A DNA stretch of 13,111 nt from an uncultured Prevotellaceae bacterium (GCA_937892315.1 CALAVF010000363.1:1-13111), one strand, 5' to 3'; positions 4,585 to 12,046 are shown, numbered from the stretch's first letter. Notes: generated from the sequence alone by a model not told the origin. Made by a program: numbers and translations.

Positions 4585-4922
4585 ATGATTGTCATTTTTC
4601 GGGGAGAGTGGGAAGAGTCAATTTCAGCCAAGCACAGAACGGAAATCCCTATGTCGGCTTTTGCGTCGAGGAAAAGAAAGTTGAGGATGAAACTGGGCGA
4701 AAGAACCTTTTGTGGGTGAATTGCTTTCAGCATAATGTTATCAAGTACCTCAAAGCACTAAACTTCAAAATAGGGGATTATGTTGCGGTTGAGGCATCGG
4801 CGGAATCCTTCACCGAAGAAATTAAGGGAACGACTTACAGCCGACAAGGGTTTAACGCAAAAAAAGTTTGGATAGTTAAGACAATGAAAGATGCAGAACA
4901 GCAAAACAATAAACAACAATAA
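4581..4922 (+). CDS. ssb: Single-stranded DNA-binding protein
   Basis: This 113-residue protein shows the OB-fold pattern of bacterial SSB. It has FSGRVGRV near the start (residues 6-13), then a strand with a central aromatic (NPYVGFCVEEKK), the conserved LLWVNCFQ (43-50), and IGDYVAVEASAES (64-76) followed by the last strand. It coats single-stranded DNA during replication and recombination and fits the exonuclease and annealase genes nearby. Unlike host SSB, it lacks the acidic C-terminal tip (DDDIPF type) that recruits host repair proteins; it ends in a glutamine/asparagine-rich tail. This suggests independence from host SSB partners. Start overlaps the previous stop in ATGA. Confidence 0.9.
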   Translation: MNDCHFSGRVGRVNFSQAQNGNPYVGFCVEEKKVEDETGRKNLLWVNCFQHNVIKYLKALNFKIGDYVAVEASAESFTEEIKGTTYSRQGFNAKKVWIVKTMKDAEQQNNKQQ

Positions 4923-4923
4923 T

Positions 4924-5340
4924 ATGGAAACAAAAGGAATTATAATCAGTAAAAAAGACTACGAACGACTAACCGACATCGAAAAGAACTTTGACGAAAA
5001 GGTTAAAGAAAATAAGGAATTATTCAGGAAAGGATTAGAAGATGCCATTAAGGGTAATCTTGTAAAAATTCTTTGGATAGGCGACAAGTATTATGCAAAA
5101 TTGAAAGGCTGTGACTTGTCCGATGAGGGTATTGATAGTTTTATAAGCCGTGAGGATGCGGATTTTGTAGATAAGATGTCTTCACGTGAATCTTACGATA
5201 GAGAGAAAATTATTACAACTTACGGACTTTATCAAGAAATCATTGACAAACTAAAAAAGACAATCCGTAACCTTTGGTGGGCTTTCGGCATGATGTTTGT
5301 GGCGTGGATTATTACATATATAGCATGGTGTCTTAAATAA
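4924..5340 (+). CDS. Hypothetical protein with C-terminal membrane anchor (138 aa)
   Basis: The first 115 residues are charged and helical (KDYERLTDIEKNFDEKVKEN and the ILWIGDKYYAKL region). Residues 117-137 are a hydrophobic, tryptophan-rich segment (LWWAFGMMFVAWIITYIAW) followed by a terminal lysine. This reads as a tail-anchored membrane protein with its main domain in the cytoplasm. No family is recognised. It lies one base after the SSB stop and just before the exonuclease gene; whether it tethers replication to the membrane is speculation. The frame extends upstream into ssb, but the ATG at 4924 is preferred. Confidence 0.7.
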   Translation: METKGIIISKKDYERLTDIEKNFDEKVKENKELFRKGLEDAIKGNLVKILWIGDKYYAKLKGCDLSDEGIDSFISREDADFVDKMSSRESYDREKIITTYGLYQEIIDKLKKTIRNLWWAFGMMFVAWIITYIAWCLK

Positions 5341-5348
5341 GGAGGGAA

Positions 5349-6344
5349 ATGGAAGAATACGCACACAAATCAGAAATCATCCAAACAAGAGCAGGAGGAT
5401 TGGGTGGTTCAGATGCACCGCTATTGGCAAAAATAGCAAGTTTAGGTTATGTACCTAAAACCGCATACAAACGCATGGCTGTATGCAAGGGACTTATCCC
5501 AAGCGAAGACCACGGGGCAAATGCGGCAATGCGTTACGGCGACTACATCGAGAATCAAATCTTTCAGCACCTGACACAAGGGGATAGCAGTTACCAAAGT
5601 AACCCTATGCTGGTCAGCGAAAAGTATAGTACACCTAACTGCCTATTGTTTGCCCATCCCGATTATCTGAAAGTGGATGAGGGGAAGCAGACCCTCTACG
5701 TCTATGAATGCAAGGCTACACGCTACAATGTCCAAGAAACGAAAATCAATTACCGAACGCAACTTTATGTCGAATGGCTGCTTGCAAAGGAAGTGGCGGC
5801 TAAAAATGGCGTGAAATGGAAAGTAAAGTTGTTCTTGGTACATTATTCCACCGATGGTGTAAACGTGGAAGAATGCCCCGAATTTGACCCAAATAGACTA
5901 TCTGTGCATGAAGTCCGCTTTATCTCACAAGTGTTTGATGTGGCAAAGGGCATGAAAATCGTCAATGACTTCTTGGAAACTTTCGAGTTTTATACAGAAG
6001 AGGAGGAGATAAATTCTGCATACCTACCCGAAAAGGTACAAAGCCAGTTCAACCAGATAGCCACATTCCTGCACGAAATAAAAGAACGTGAAGCAAAGGT
6101 TGAGGAATTTAAGGCACGGCTTTATGACTTCATGCAGGACAAGGGCATCAAGCGTATAGCGTGTGATGACTTCTCTTTTACGCTTGTAGCACCATCCGAA
6201 TCATCATCGGTTGACTACAAGAAAATCTTTGAGAAAGAATTTGAAAGCAGGCATCCACGAAAAGCAAACAAACTTAAAGACCAGAACAAAAAGGTGGTCA
6301 AGAAAAAAGGATATGTGTTAATCAAAACAAGTAATAACAATTAA
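5349..6344 (+). CDS. YqaJ-like viral recombinase / 5'-3' exonuclease
   Basis: This 331-residue protein fits the YqaJ family of PD-(D/E)XK nucleases, functionally like lambda Exo. The motifs are GGSDA (19-23), RYGDYIEN (62-69, with E68), HPDYL (103-107, D105), YECKA (119-123, giving the E-x-K of the catalytic core, E120 and K122) and YRTQLYVEW (135-143, Q138). Such enzymes digest one strand of a double-stranded DNA end to expose single strands for an annealase. The next gene encodes RecT, the usual partner, and SSB is two genes upstream. The C-terminal third (from about residue 205) is charged, with a coiled-coil-like stretch. A strong GGAGGG at 5341-5346 is only two bases from the ATG, unusually close. 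Confidence 0.88.
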   Translation: MEEYAHKSEIIQTRAGGLGGSDAPLLAKIASLGYVPKTAYKRMAVCKGLIPSEDHGANAAMRYGDYIENQIFQHLTQGDSSYQSNPMLVSEKYSTPNCLLFAHPDYLKVDEGKQTLYVYECKATRYNVQETKINYRTQLYVEWLLAKEVAAKNGVKWKVKLFLVHYSTDGVNVEECPEFDPNRLSVHEVRFISQVFDVAKGMKIVNDFLETFEFYTEEEEINSAYLPEKVQSQFNQIATFLHEIKEREAKVEEFKARLYDFMQDKGIKRIACDDFSFTLVAPSESSSVDYKKIFEKEFESRHPRKANKLKDQNKKVVKKKGYVLIKTSNNN

Positions 6345-6355
6345 AACAAAAAACT

Positions 6356-7147
6356 ATGGCAAATTCAAACATCGTCGCCCTTAAAGGGTATTTCAACAAT
6401 GAGGCTTGCATGAAGAATCTGCAAGCGATGTTAGGACAAAAGGCACAAGGTTTTGCAACAAGCGTCCTGTCAGTGGTGAATAACAATCGGCTTTTGCAAA
6501 ATGCTGACCCTGCATCAATCTATTCAAGTGCAATGGTCGCTGCATCCCTCGACCTGCCCATCAACCCAAACCTTGGTTTTGCGGCAATCGTTCCTTATGG
6601 CAAACAGGCACAGTTTCAAATAATGACAAGAGGACTAATACAGTTAGCCATAAGAAGCGGTCAGTACGAACGTATCACAAATGCCGTTGTGCATAAAGGC
6701 GAACTTGTTAAGTACGACCCATTCAAAGACGAATACGAATTTGATGCGTCAAAGAAAGAAAGCGATGAGATTATCGGTTTCATGGCATACTTCCGTACCA
6801 TCGGTGGATTTGAAAAGTATTTCTACATGACGAAAGAAGAGGCGATGGCACATGGAAAGAAATACAGCAAATCATTTTCATCTGGAGTATGGAATACCGA
6901 CCCAACCGCTATGTGCCTAAAAACGGTCACAAAGTTGCTGCTTTCTAAGTTCGGCATCTTGTCTATTGAAATGCAGAGAGCAATTAAATTTGACCAAGGT
7001 GTAGCAAAAGGTGACTTCACACAGATTGACAACATTGAGGATATTGATGCCGCAGATGTGGAATACGTTGACAATCCACAAGAACAAGTCGATGAACAGA
7101 AACAAAAAGAGGTCGCCGACAAATTTAAGGACTTTGATGCAGAATAA
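6356..7147 (+). CDS. recT: RecT family single-strand annealing protein
   Basis: The 263-residue protein has the RecT family core: SAMVAASLDLPINPNLGFAA (residues 57-76), IVPYGKQAQFQIMTRGLIQL and AIRSGQY, then the central YFRTIGGFEK region and the WNTDPTAMCLKTVTKLLLSK block near residues 180-199. RecT-type proteins bind single-stranded DNA and anneal complementary strands, repairing or recombining phage DNA without RecA. It follows the YqaJ-type exonuclease by 11 bases, the classic pairing. The last 45 residues are acidic and low in complexity (DNIEDIDAADVEYVDN), possibly a flexible partner-binding tail. Confidence 0.92.
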   Translation: MANSNIVALKGYFNNEACMKNLQAMLGQKAQGFATSVLSVVNNNRLLQNADPASIYSSAMVAASLDLPINPNLGFAAIVPYGKQAQFQIMTRGLIQLAIRSGQYERITNAVVHKGELVKYDPFKDEYEFDASKKESDEIIGFMAYFRTIGGFEKYFYMTKEEAMAHGKKYSKSFSSGVWNTDPTAMCLKTVTKLLLSKFGILSIEMQRAIKFDQGVAKGDFTQIDNIEDIDAADVEYVDNPQEQVDEQKQKEVADKFKDFDAE

Positions 7148-7148
7148 T

Positions 7149-7179
7149 TTTGTATATTCAAACAAAATCATTACCTTTG
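7149..7179 (+). promoter_or_regulatory. Bacteroidota-type promoter for the sliding clamp gene
   Basis: TTTG at 7149-7152 and TACCTTTG at 7172-7179, separated by 19 bases, match the Bacteroides -33/-7 consensus. The expected start of transcription near 7184-7187 leaves a leader of roughly 25 bases before the clamp ATG at 7210. It lies in the short gap after the RecT stop, so the clamp and following genes can be expressed separately from the recombination genes. Confidence 0.8.
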
Positions 7180-7209
7180 CAACAGATTCACGAAAACAAA
7201 TAAAGACTT

Positions 7210-8346
7210 ATGAAAAAGATTACATTTAGCGTAGATTCAGTATTGCCACAACTTGCACAAGTTGCAAGCGTGGTGAACAGCAAGAATGCCATACAGATAT
7301 TGGATTCTGTAATGGTGGAAACATTTAGTGATGGGAGTACCGCTATCTTTACTGCATCCGATGGGGAAGTCACCTTGCAGATGAAAGCAGCAGTTGAAAG
7401 CGAAGAGCCAACGAAGTTCTGTGTGGAAGCCAAGACGTTCTTGCAGACGTTGAGAGGATTGAACGGAAGAGTTGTTACCCTTACGCTTACAGATGAAAGT
7501 CCTACGATTGAGGGCAAATACGACAACGGACACTTTAAGTTGCCTTATCAGGACGCATCCATGTTCCCAACGCCAAATAAGTTTGACGGGGAGCAGGAAG
7601 AACGGATTTTGGATGCACAATGTTTCCTCCGTGCGGTGGATATGGTGAAATTCTCCGTAGCAAGTGACGAACTCCGACCGCAAATGAATGGCGTTCACGT
7701 TGATTTCTTTGCAGACTCGATGGTGGCGGTTGCAAGTGACGGGCATAAACTTGCCAAATTTTCTGACCTCTCCATTACAAGAGACGATGATAAGGTCAGC
7801 GAGTTCATCTTGCCGACCAAGCCGTCAAACCTCCTAACCAGCATTATGCAGAAAACAGATGGTGATGTGAAGATTACATTTGACGCACGGATGCTGTCTG
7901 TAAGCAATTCCGACTGGAAACTGACCACACGGCTTATTGAAGGGCGTTTCCCAAATTACAACTCTGTCATCCCCAAAGACCTGTCTATTGAAGCCGTCGT
8001 GAACAAAGAGAACATTCTGGGAGCACTGAAAAGAGTCTTACCACTTGGCAGTTCATCCTCCGAAATGGTTGTATTGAACTTTAGAAACAACGCCGTGATT
8101 GTTTCAGCAGAGGACATTGACTTTTCAACATCGGCAAGCGAGATGATTCCCTGCGAGTATAGCGGTGAGAGTTTACGTATTGCATTCAAAGGCTCGTTCC
8201 TCGCAATGTCCGTCCAGAACATAGACGACGAACTCATTGTTTTTTCGATGTCCGACCCATCCCGTGCTTGCGTCCTGCGTCCTTTTGAGCAAGCAGGACA
8301 GACAGAGTTTCTTTCGTTGCTTATGCCAATGATGTTGAACGATTAA
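7210..8346 (+). CDS. dnaN: DNA polymerase III beta subunit (sliding clamp)
   Basis: At 378 residues this is close to the usual bacterial DnaN length (about 370). The start MKKITFSVDSVLPQLAQVASVV, the GEVTLQMKA strand, the central SDGHKLA motif (residues 176-182) and the C-terminal SLLMPMML ending are all typical of the three-domain clamp. Two subunits ring DNA and hold polymerase and repair proteins. A phage-encoded clamp implies the phage configures its own replisome or competes with the host clamp. The gene has its own promoter 31 bases upstream. A 43-residue peptide ending in QLSLF (1112-1243) in the same window could bind its groove. No truncation or frameshift is seen. Confidence 0.95.
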   Translation: MKKITFSVDSVLPQLAQVASVVNSKNAIQILDSVMVETFSDGSTAIFTASDGEVTLQMKAAVESEEPTKFCVEAKTFLQTLRGLNGRVVTLTLTDESPTIEGKYDNGHFKLPYQDASMFPTPNKFDGEQEERILDAQCFLRAVDMVKFSVASDELRPQMNGVHVDFFADSMVAVASDGHKLAKFSDLSITRDDDKVSEFILPTKPSNLLTSIMQKTDGDVKITFDARMLSVSNSDWKLTTRLIEGRFPNYNSVIPKDLSIEAVVNKENILGALKRVLPLGSSSSEMVVLNFRNNAVIVSAEDIDFSTSASEMIPCEYSGESLRIAFKGSFLAMSVQNIDDELIVFSMSDPSRACVLRPFEQAGQTEFLSLLMPMMLND

Positions 8347-8357
8347 AAATATTTGTT

Positions 8358-8765
8358 ATGGAAGACTTTTTTGATAATTGGAAGAACATTGGCTGTGCTG
8401 GTGTCATTGTTTGTTTTCTTTTGTTCGGGGGTGTTGGTGGCTGTATGTATGTGAAACCACGTTATTCAGTCTGGCAGCAGGAAATGGAGGGTAAGGCAGA
8501 ATACGCTAAAGCCGAACAAAATAGGCGTATCAAAGTTGAAGAGGCAAAAGCCAATCTTGAAGCCGAAAAACTGAATGCACAGGCAGAAATTGAAAGAGCA
8601 AAGGGAGCGGCAGAAGCCATTAAGATTGAAAATGGCAGCATCACCCCTGAATACATTCAATACCTTTGGGTTCGACAGCAAGGTAGTCTTGGTGATAAGA
8701 CAGTTATCTACATTCCAACGGAAGCCAGTTTGCCAATTTTGGAGGCTGGAAGAACAAAGAAGTAA
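8358..8765 (+). CDS. Membrane-anchored protein resembling the C-terminal tail of prohibitin/SPFH proteins
   Basis: The 135-residue protein has a hydrophobic glycine-rich segment at 11-31 (GCAGVIVCFLLFGGVGGC). This is followed by a long alanine/glutamate-rich helix (about 40-92: EEAKANLEAEKLNAQAEIER, then AKGAAEAIKIE). The C-terminal part (ITPEYIQYLWVRQQGSLGDK then VIYIPTEASLPIL) resembles the region after the SPFH domain in prohibitins. The SPFH (band 7) domain itself, expected between membrane segment and helix, is missing. Host prohibitin-like proteins scaffold membrane protease complexes. A phage protein with only the anchor and assembly helix might join or disturb them; that is inference. 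An alternative is a simple coiled-coil membrane protein. Confidence 0.6.
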   Translation: MEDFFDNWKNIGCAGVIVCFLLFGGVGGCMYVKPRYSVWQQEMEGKAEYAKAEQNRRIKVEEAKANLEAEKLNAQAEIERAKGAAEAIKIENGSITPEYIQYLWVRQQGSLGDKTVIYIPTEASLPILEAGRTKK

Positions 8766-8768
8766 GTT

Positions 8769-9146
8769 ATGAGAGAAAGCGGATATTACCCCATGGGAGC
8801 GGAGCATGACCCATCCGCTCCCTACAACCAAAAAGAGCCTCCACCTATCACACAAGAATGTTCCGTCCGACAGGCAATGTACAAGTCCGTGGAACTTGAA
8901 ACCACAAACTATAATGTGGTAAAAGGAGAAGATGGATGTGCGGAATACGAACTTGGCGAAATTGATTGGGTGGACGAGTTTGTGAAACAACACATGACCA
9001 TTCAAAACCTGCTAATCGAATTGAAGAAATACGTTGAGCACGACCTTTCCATGTCTCAAACAGGTCGGCAAAGGTATCGCTTGAAATGGATTCTGCAAGA
9101 AATCGCTGAATGGAACTTTGAGAACATCGAAGTGGAAGAAGAATGA
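8769..9146 (+). CDS. Hypothetical phage protein with N-terminal YYPxGAExDPxAPYN motif (125 aa)
   Basis: The N-terminus reads ESGYYPMGAEHDPSAPYNQ, a proline-rich motif I recall from conserved hypothetical proteins of Bacteroidota phages. The middle is helical (DWVDEFVKQHMTIQNLLIEL) and the C-terminal region (RYRLKWILQEIAEWNFENIE) ends in an acidic tail (VEEE). No function is known to me. The ATG lies three bases after the preceding stop, and the gene overlaps the next by ATGA. Confidence 0.7.
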   Translation: MRESGYYPMGAEHDPSAPYNQKEPPPITQECSVRQAMYKSVELETTNYNVVKGEDGCAEYELGEIDWVDEFVKQHMTIQNLLIELKKYVEHDLSMSQTGRQRYRLKWILQEIAEWNFENIEVEEE

Positions 9147-9571
9147 CGTATGACAATGGCTACATAAACGGCTACATTGAGCGTAAGCCTGACAAAAGTT
9201 TTTCTGGTACGCTTTCCGTTGATGGCGTGAAATTGGACGGGATAGTGGGCGAATATTTCAAGGAAGATGGCGTAACGCATCTTTGGTTGAAACGTAAGCC
9301 CTTGCTTGAATATGATGCCGTGACACAAACCTATGTGCAACGTCCAAGAGAGCCTCGATGGGAAGCCTACCTACAAAAACAGCAGCATGACACCATCGCT
9401 TATAAAGGCACGTTCAAGTTCCTACATTTCTGTTACTCCATTGTCGGCATCTGGGATAAGGTTCTTGGCATGGAAAAGCAACGGATGAACTTCTACATAG
9501 AACGGCTACCTATGAATGAACAGACCATCATAAACTCTATAAACGAAAGAAAAAAGAACTTGCATGAATAA
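9143..9571 (+). CDS. Hypothetical protein (142 aa)
   Basis: No named family is recognised. The N-terminal half is rich in beta strand and glycine (NGYINGYIERKPDKSFSGTL and VDGVKLDGIVGEYF), then comes THLWLKRKPLLEYD and a conserved-looking PREPRWEAYLQKQ (about residues 68-80). The C-terminal half is helical. Overall it looks like a conserved phage hypothetical protein. The start overlaps the previous gene by ATGA and the end overlaps the next by 8 bases. Confidence 0.7.
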   Translation: MTYDNGYINGYIERKPDKSFSGTLSVDGVKLDGIVGEYFKEDGVTHLWLKRKPLLEYDAVTQTYVQRPREPRWEAYLQKQQHDTIAYKGTFKFLHFCYSIVGIWDKVLGMEKQRMNFYIERLPMNEQTIINSINERKKNLHE

Positions 9572-9974
9572 CTACGAAGAACAACCATTGGCTATCCTAA
9601 AGAATGCCGTTGCAGAAGTGTGTGACGTGGAGATAGACTTGATGCTTGACAAGAGCGGAAAGAAATATCATTACAATCACGCACGTTGGCTTTTGTGGCT
9701 TGCGATAAAAACCCTTACACACTATTCCAACAACGTAATTGCACGAATGACAAAGGACAAAGACGGTAATTGCTTTACCGTTGATAGCGTGGGGAAAGGT
9801 ATTGCCAAGATGTCTCAAATGACAAGTAACGACTATGTGTGGCAAAAGAAATGGAAAGCCATTAAAGAAGTCATTGCTGAACTGAAAAAGGATTCAGAAA
9901 CAAGAGAGGAAACAAAACAGAAAATAACAATCATCGTTCCATTCGGTATCGAGGTGGAAGTAAAAAATCAATAA
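9564..9974 (+). CDS. Possible DnaA domain IV-like protein (136 aa)
   Basis: Residues 10-100 follow the helical layout of the DnaA C-terminal DNA-binding domain. A first helix runs to VAEVCDVEIDLMLDK, a second is YNHARWLLWLAIKTLTHYS (around 37-55) in the place of the 'ARqiamyL...' helix, NNVIARM follows, and CFTVDSVGKGIAKM (70-83) replaces the signature 'DHSTV...A..ki'. In DnaA this domain reads DnaA boxes at replication origins. Here there is no AAA+ ATPase part, and the signature is altered (F-T-V-D instead of H-S-T-V). If real, it could mark a phage origin or compete with host DnaA. The tail (from about residue 105) is charged, ending in a strand-like ITIIVPFGIEVEVKN. Confidence 0.45.
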   Translation: MNNYEEQPLAILKNAVAEVCDVEIDLMLDKSGKKYHYNHARWLLWLAIKTLTHYSNNVIARMTKDKDGNCFTVDSVGKGIAKMSQMTSNDYVWQKKWKAIKEVIAELKKDSETREETKQKITIIVPFGIEVEVKNQ

Positions 9975-9977
9975 AAA

Positions 9978-10388
9978 ATGATATACGAAGCAACTATCCA
10001 GTTTATTGCCATTGACAATAACGGCAATGACAAAAGCACCAAGCAGTCTTACATCATTGAGAATGCAGAACTTTTTGCACAAGTTGAAAACAGGCTTTAC
10101 GAAGAGTTTGAGGGGTACACCGATTTGGACGTCGTGGCGATTAAGAGAAGCAAGATTAAGGAAATTGCCAATGAACGAACGTCTGACGATGAAAAGGTGT
10201 TCCTTGCCACATTGGTCGATGTATTCTTGAATGATGACGGAAGCGAGAAAGAAATAAAATATACCATTGCTTTCTACAGCAAGGATATGAACACGGCACA
10301 CGCATACATTCGTGAATATGTTTCGCAGGGATATAACATGGGGGTTAAGCAGATTAAGGAATCTAAACTGATAGACGTTTTGAAATGA
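9978..10388 (+). CDS. DUF4494-like protein
   Basis: The 136-residue protein fits DUF4494, a small family of unknown function that I associate with Bacteroidota phages and mobile elements. It starts YEATIQFIAIDNNGN, then SYIIENAELFAQVENRLYEE and VVAIKRSKIKEIANE. A second half repeats the same layout (VDVFLNDDGSEKEIKY, then MNTAHAYIREYV and VKQIKESKLIDVL). The two halves look like a duplicated strand-helix unit. No biochemical role is established to my knowledge. The 3' end overlaps the RusA gene in ATGA, so the two are probably translated together. Confidence 0.7.
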   Translation: MIYEATIQFIAIDNNGNDKSTKQSYIIENAELFAQVENRLYEEFEGYTDLDVVAIKRSKIKEIANERTSDDEKVFLATLVDVFLNDDGSEKEIKYTIAFYSKDMNTAHAYIREYVSQGYNMGVKQIKESKLIDVLK

Positions 10389-10792
10389 AACATGAACAAG
10401 TCATACATGGGCAAATTCCGTCAAAGTCAAATTCATACAGAATTATCACTTTGAATGGGCATGGTAGTTTGGCAAAAACGTCTGCGTTAAAAGCATACGA
10501 ACAAAAGTTCTACCTGCAATGTGGGGCATATCGGAACAAGAAAATACAAGGATTTTTTGAGTTGTATGTGGACGTGTATTTTCATTCTAATCAGCCCGAT
10601 TTGGACAATAGCCTCAAATGCTTACTTGATTGTCTGCAAACCTGCAAAGCCATCAAGAACGACCGTAACTGCGTAAAAATTGTGGCTAACAAGTTTCTTG
10701 ACAAGAATGACCCTCGCATAGAATTTACGATTGTCGAGGTTAAGGATATTGAGGTAAGAGATAGTAAAACACCGGAACTTTTTAATGATTAA
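10385..10792 (+). CDS. rusA: RusA-type Holliday junction resolvase
   Basis: This 135-residue protein has the RusA signature: an N-terminal GQIPSKSNSYRI (9-20), the catalytic block PDLDNSLKCLLDCLQ (71-85, with D72, D74 and D82) and KNDRN (91-95, D93). RusA cuts four-way DNA junctions symmetrically. It would resolve joint molecules made by the exonuclease/RecT/SSB set encoded upstream, or clear branches before packaging. Length is close to E. coli RusA (120) with an added 15-residue C-terminal tail ending ELFND. The start overlaps the preceding stop (ATGA). Confidence 0.88.
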   Translation: MKHEQVIHGQIPSKSNSYRIITLNGHGSLAKTSALKAYEQKFYLQCGAYRNKKIQGFFELYVDVYFHSNQPDLDNSLKCLLDCLQTCKAIKNDRNCVKIVANKFLDKNDPRIEFTIVEVKDIEVRDSKTPELFND

Positions 10793-10797
10793 ATTTG
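10790..10797 (+). promoter_or_regulatory. Possible -7 promoter element upstream of the accessory block
   Basis: TAAATTTG, overlapping the RusA stop codon, matches the Bacteroidota -7 element TAnnTTTG and lies about 40 bases before the next start. No TTTG is found about 20 bases upstream, so only half of the promoter is present. The change in gene character after this point makes a new transcription unit plausible. Confidence 0.25.
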
Positions 10798-10836
10798 TAA
10801 ATATGAAGTAGAAATAACGGATTAAAACAATATATT

Positions 10837-11457
10837 ATGCTTAATTTTACAGAAACAACGCAAATCCTCTTTGGTCGTGGCATAACATTTACGATTGAAG
10901 AATACATCTTTTGCCTAAATCTTGTTTTAGGAGAAGATGAAAATGTTAGTTACGCTCTTGCCTACGACCCTGTTGGTTACAAAAAAGTTCTTTATACAGA
11001 AGACGAAGAAGATTTTTTGAAATCCAAGCATCAAGAGTGTAAAAATTTGCTGCAACAACAAAGCATCGTTCAACTAAGGCAAGAACTGGATGACTTGTAT
11101 ATTACAGAGATTCAAAGCAAGGCACTCAATCTTGAAAATTATCGTTTTACAGGTGGGCAAATTGCACAGATACTTCAAAATCTTCTCCATAATCGTGTGG
11201 CAGACCTTGATAGTGCTTCAACAAAAGATGTGATAAGTTTGATAAAACTTTTGACAGAACAGTTTGGTCTTGATGGAGGCTCTGATTTTGAAAAACATTT
11301 TGTGCAGATTTATCCACATTTTAACGCCTTATGTGTCAACTGTAATAGGGAGTTTCAAGTAGCAGAGGGGATAGGTGCTGTTTGCCCGTTCTGTGGGGCA
11401 TCATATCATTGGGATTCTGAATCGCAGAAATTTATACCACAACCCTCTAAACTTTAA
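10837..11457 (+). CDS. Hypothetical protein with C-terminal zinc ribbon (206 aa)
   Basis: No full-length family is recognised. The first 60 residues are mixed (RGITFTIEEYIFCLNLVLGE), followed by a helical central region (residues 70-145; RFTGGQIAQILQNLL and STKDVISLIKLLTEQFG). The C-terminus holds two cysteine pairs, CVNC (166, 169) and CPFC (183, 186), which form a zinc ribbon. The ribbon suggests contact with nucleic acid or a protein partner. By eye the gene is more AT-rich than the replication block before it, and it opens a run of accessory genes. It ends in TAA inside the first copy of the TTAACGCTTATGGA repeat. Confidence 0.75.
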   Translation: MLNFTETTQILFGRGITFTIEEYIFCLNLVLGEDENVSYALAYDPVGYKKVLYTEDEEDFLKSKHQECKNLLQQQSIVQLRQELDDLYITEIQSKALNLENYRFTGGQIAQILQNLLHNRVADLDSASTKDVISLIKLLTEQFGLDGGSDFEKHFVQIYPHFNALCVNCNREFQVAEGIGAVCPFCGASYHWDSESQKFIPQPSKL

Positions 11458-11467
11458 CGCTTATGGA
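11454..11467 (+). repeat. Repeated start-site sequence TTAACGCTTATGGA, copy 1
   Basis: This 14-base sequence includes the TAA stop of the zinc-ribbon gene and the ATG of the next gene. Identical copies are at 12047-12060 and 12253-12266, each placing CGCTT immediately before the start codon. It may be a conserved translation-initiation element or the footprint of gene-cassette duplication. Confidence 0.85.
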
Positions 11468-11807
11468 AGAATCAAGAATTGTTTATCATGTTCAACTTAT
11501 TAGGCTTGTCGGTTTCAAAAAAGACGGCACACCAAACTTTATAGATAGTGCACCTATAGACGAAGAAATATTTAGCAGTTATGAACTTGCAAAGGAATAT
11601 GCAGAGAAGAAAAAGTTGAGTATTAAGTGTCTTCGTGATTATTATGGTGATGGCAAGGATTATAGGGCATTGTATGTTGGTGCAAAGATTTGGTCTGAAA
11701 CGATAAAAACGGAGGAACTTGATAGTTATATATGTGATGATGACTACATCGAGAGACTACGGAAGATGGATGCTGTACACAAACTTTACGAACTTGAATA
11801 CCTATGA
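11463..11807 (+). CDS. Hypothetical protein (114 aa)
   Basis: I do not recognise this protein. It begins with a strand-like VYHVQLIRLVGFKKDG, continues with a helix (SSYELAKEYAEKKKL), and has an acidic aromatic C-terminal half (DSYICDDDYIERLRKMDAVH). The start lies five bases after the previous stop, inside the repeated TTAACGCTTATGGA sequence. The end overlaps the next gene by ATGA. Confidence 0.65.
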   Translation: MEESRIVYHVQLIRLVGFKKDGTPNFIDSAPIDEEIFSSYELAKEYAEKKKLSIKCLRDYYGDGKDYRALYVGAKIWSETIKTEELDSYICDDDYIERLRKMDAVHKLYELEYL

Positions 11808-12043
11808 TAGATATAATAACAGATATTAACCCTATTGAGAGGGAGTACCCGACTGGTTTTCAAACAGAGAAATGGGTTGGTGGTATCGTTATAAAAGGCG
11901 GTGTCGATGGAAACATCCTACACTGGCATCTTGAAGATGAATCACCAAAACGCATAGTAGAACGGCAAATATGTGCACTTGAAAGTATGAAGGATGCAAT
12001 CGAGAAACGTATAAAATTTTTAGAAAGTAGTTTAAGAGATTAA
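11804..12043 (+). CDS. Hypothetical protein (79 aa)
   Basis: The family is unknown. The first half is glycine-rich and strand-like (GGIVIKGGVDGNILHWHLED) and the second half is a charged helix (VERQICALESMKDAIEKRIKFLE). The start overlaps the preceding stop in ATGA. It is followed by the second copy of the TTAACGCTTATGGA repeat, separated from the stop codon by three bases. Confidence 0.6.
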   Translation: MIDIITDINPIEREYPTGFQTEKWVGGIVIKGGVDGNILHWHLEDESPKRIVERQICALESMKDAIEKRIKFLESSLRD

Positions 12044-12046
12044 AGA

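Noticed and set aside
6985..6992. TAAATTTG inside recT as a promoter
   Set aside because: The nearest TTG upstream is only 16 bases away and the site is within coding sequence. The clamp promoter at 7149-7179 is far better.
7237..7746. Minus-strand frame of 169 codons inside the clamp gene
   Set aside because: It is fully antisense to dnaN, a certain gene, and shows no recognisable motif.
8466..9005. Long minus-strand frame of 179 codons opposite the prohibitin-like and following genes
   Set aside because: It lies antisense to two well-supported plus-strand genes, has a cysteine/phenylalanine-heavy composition typical of antisense frames, and no promoter or start signal.
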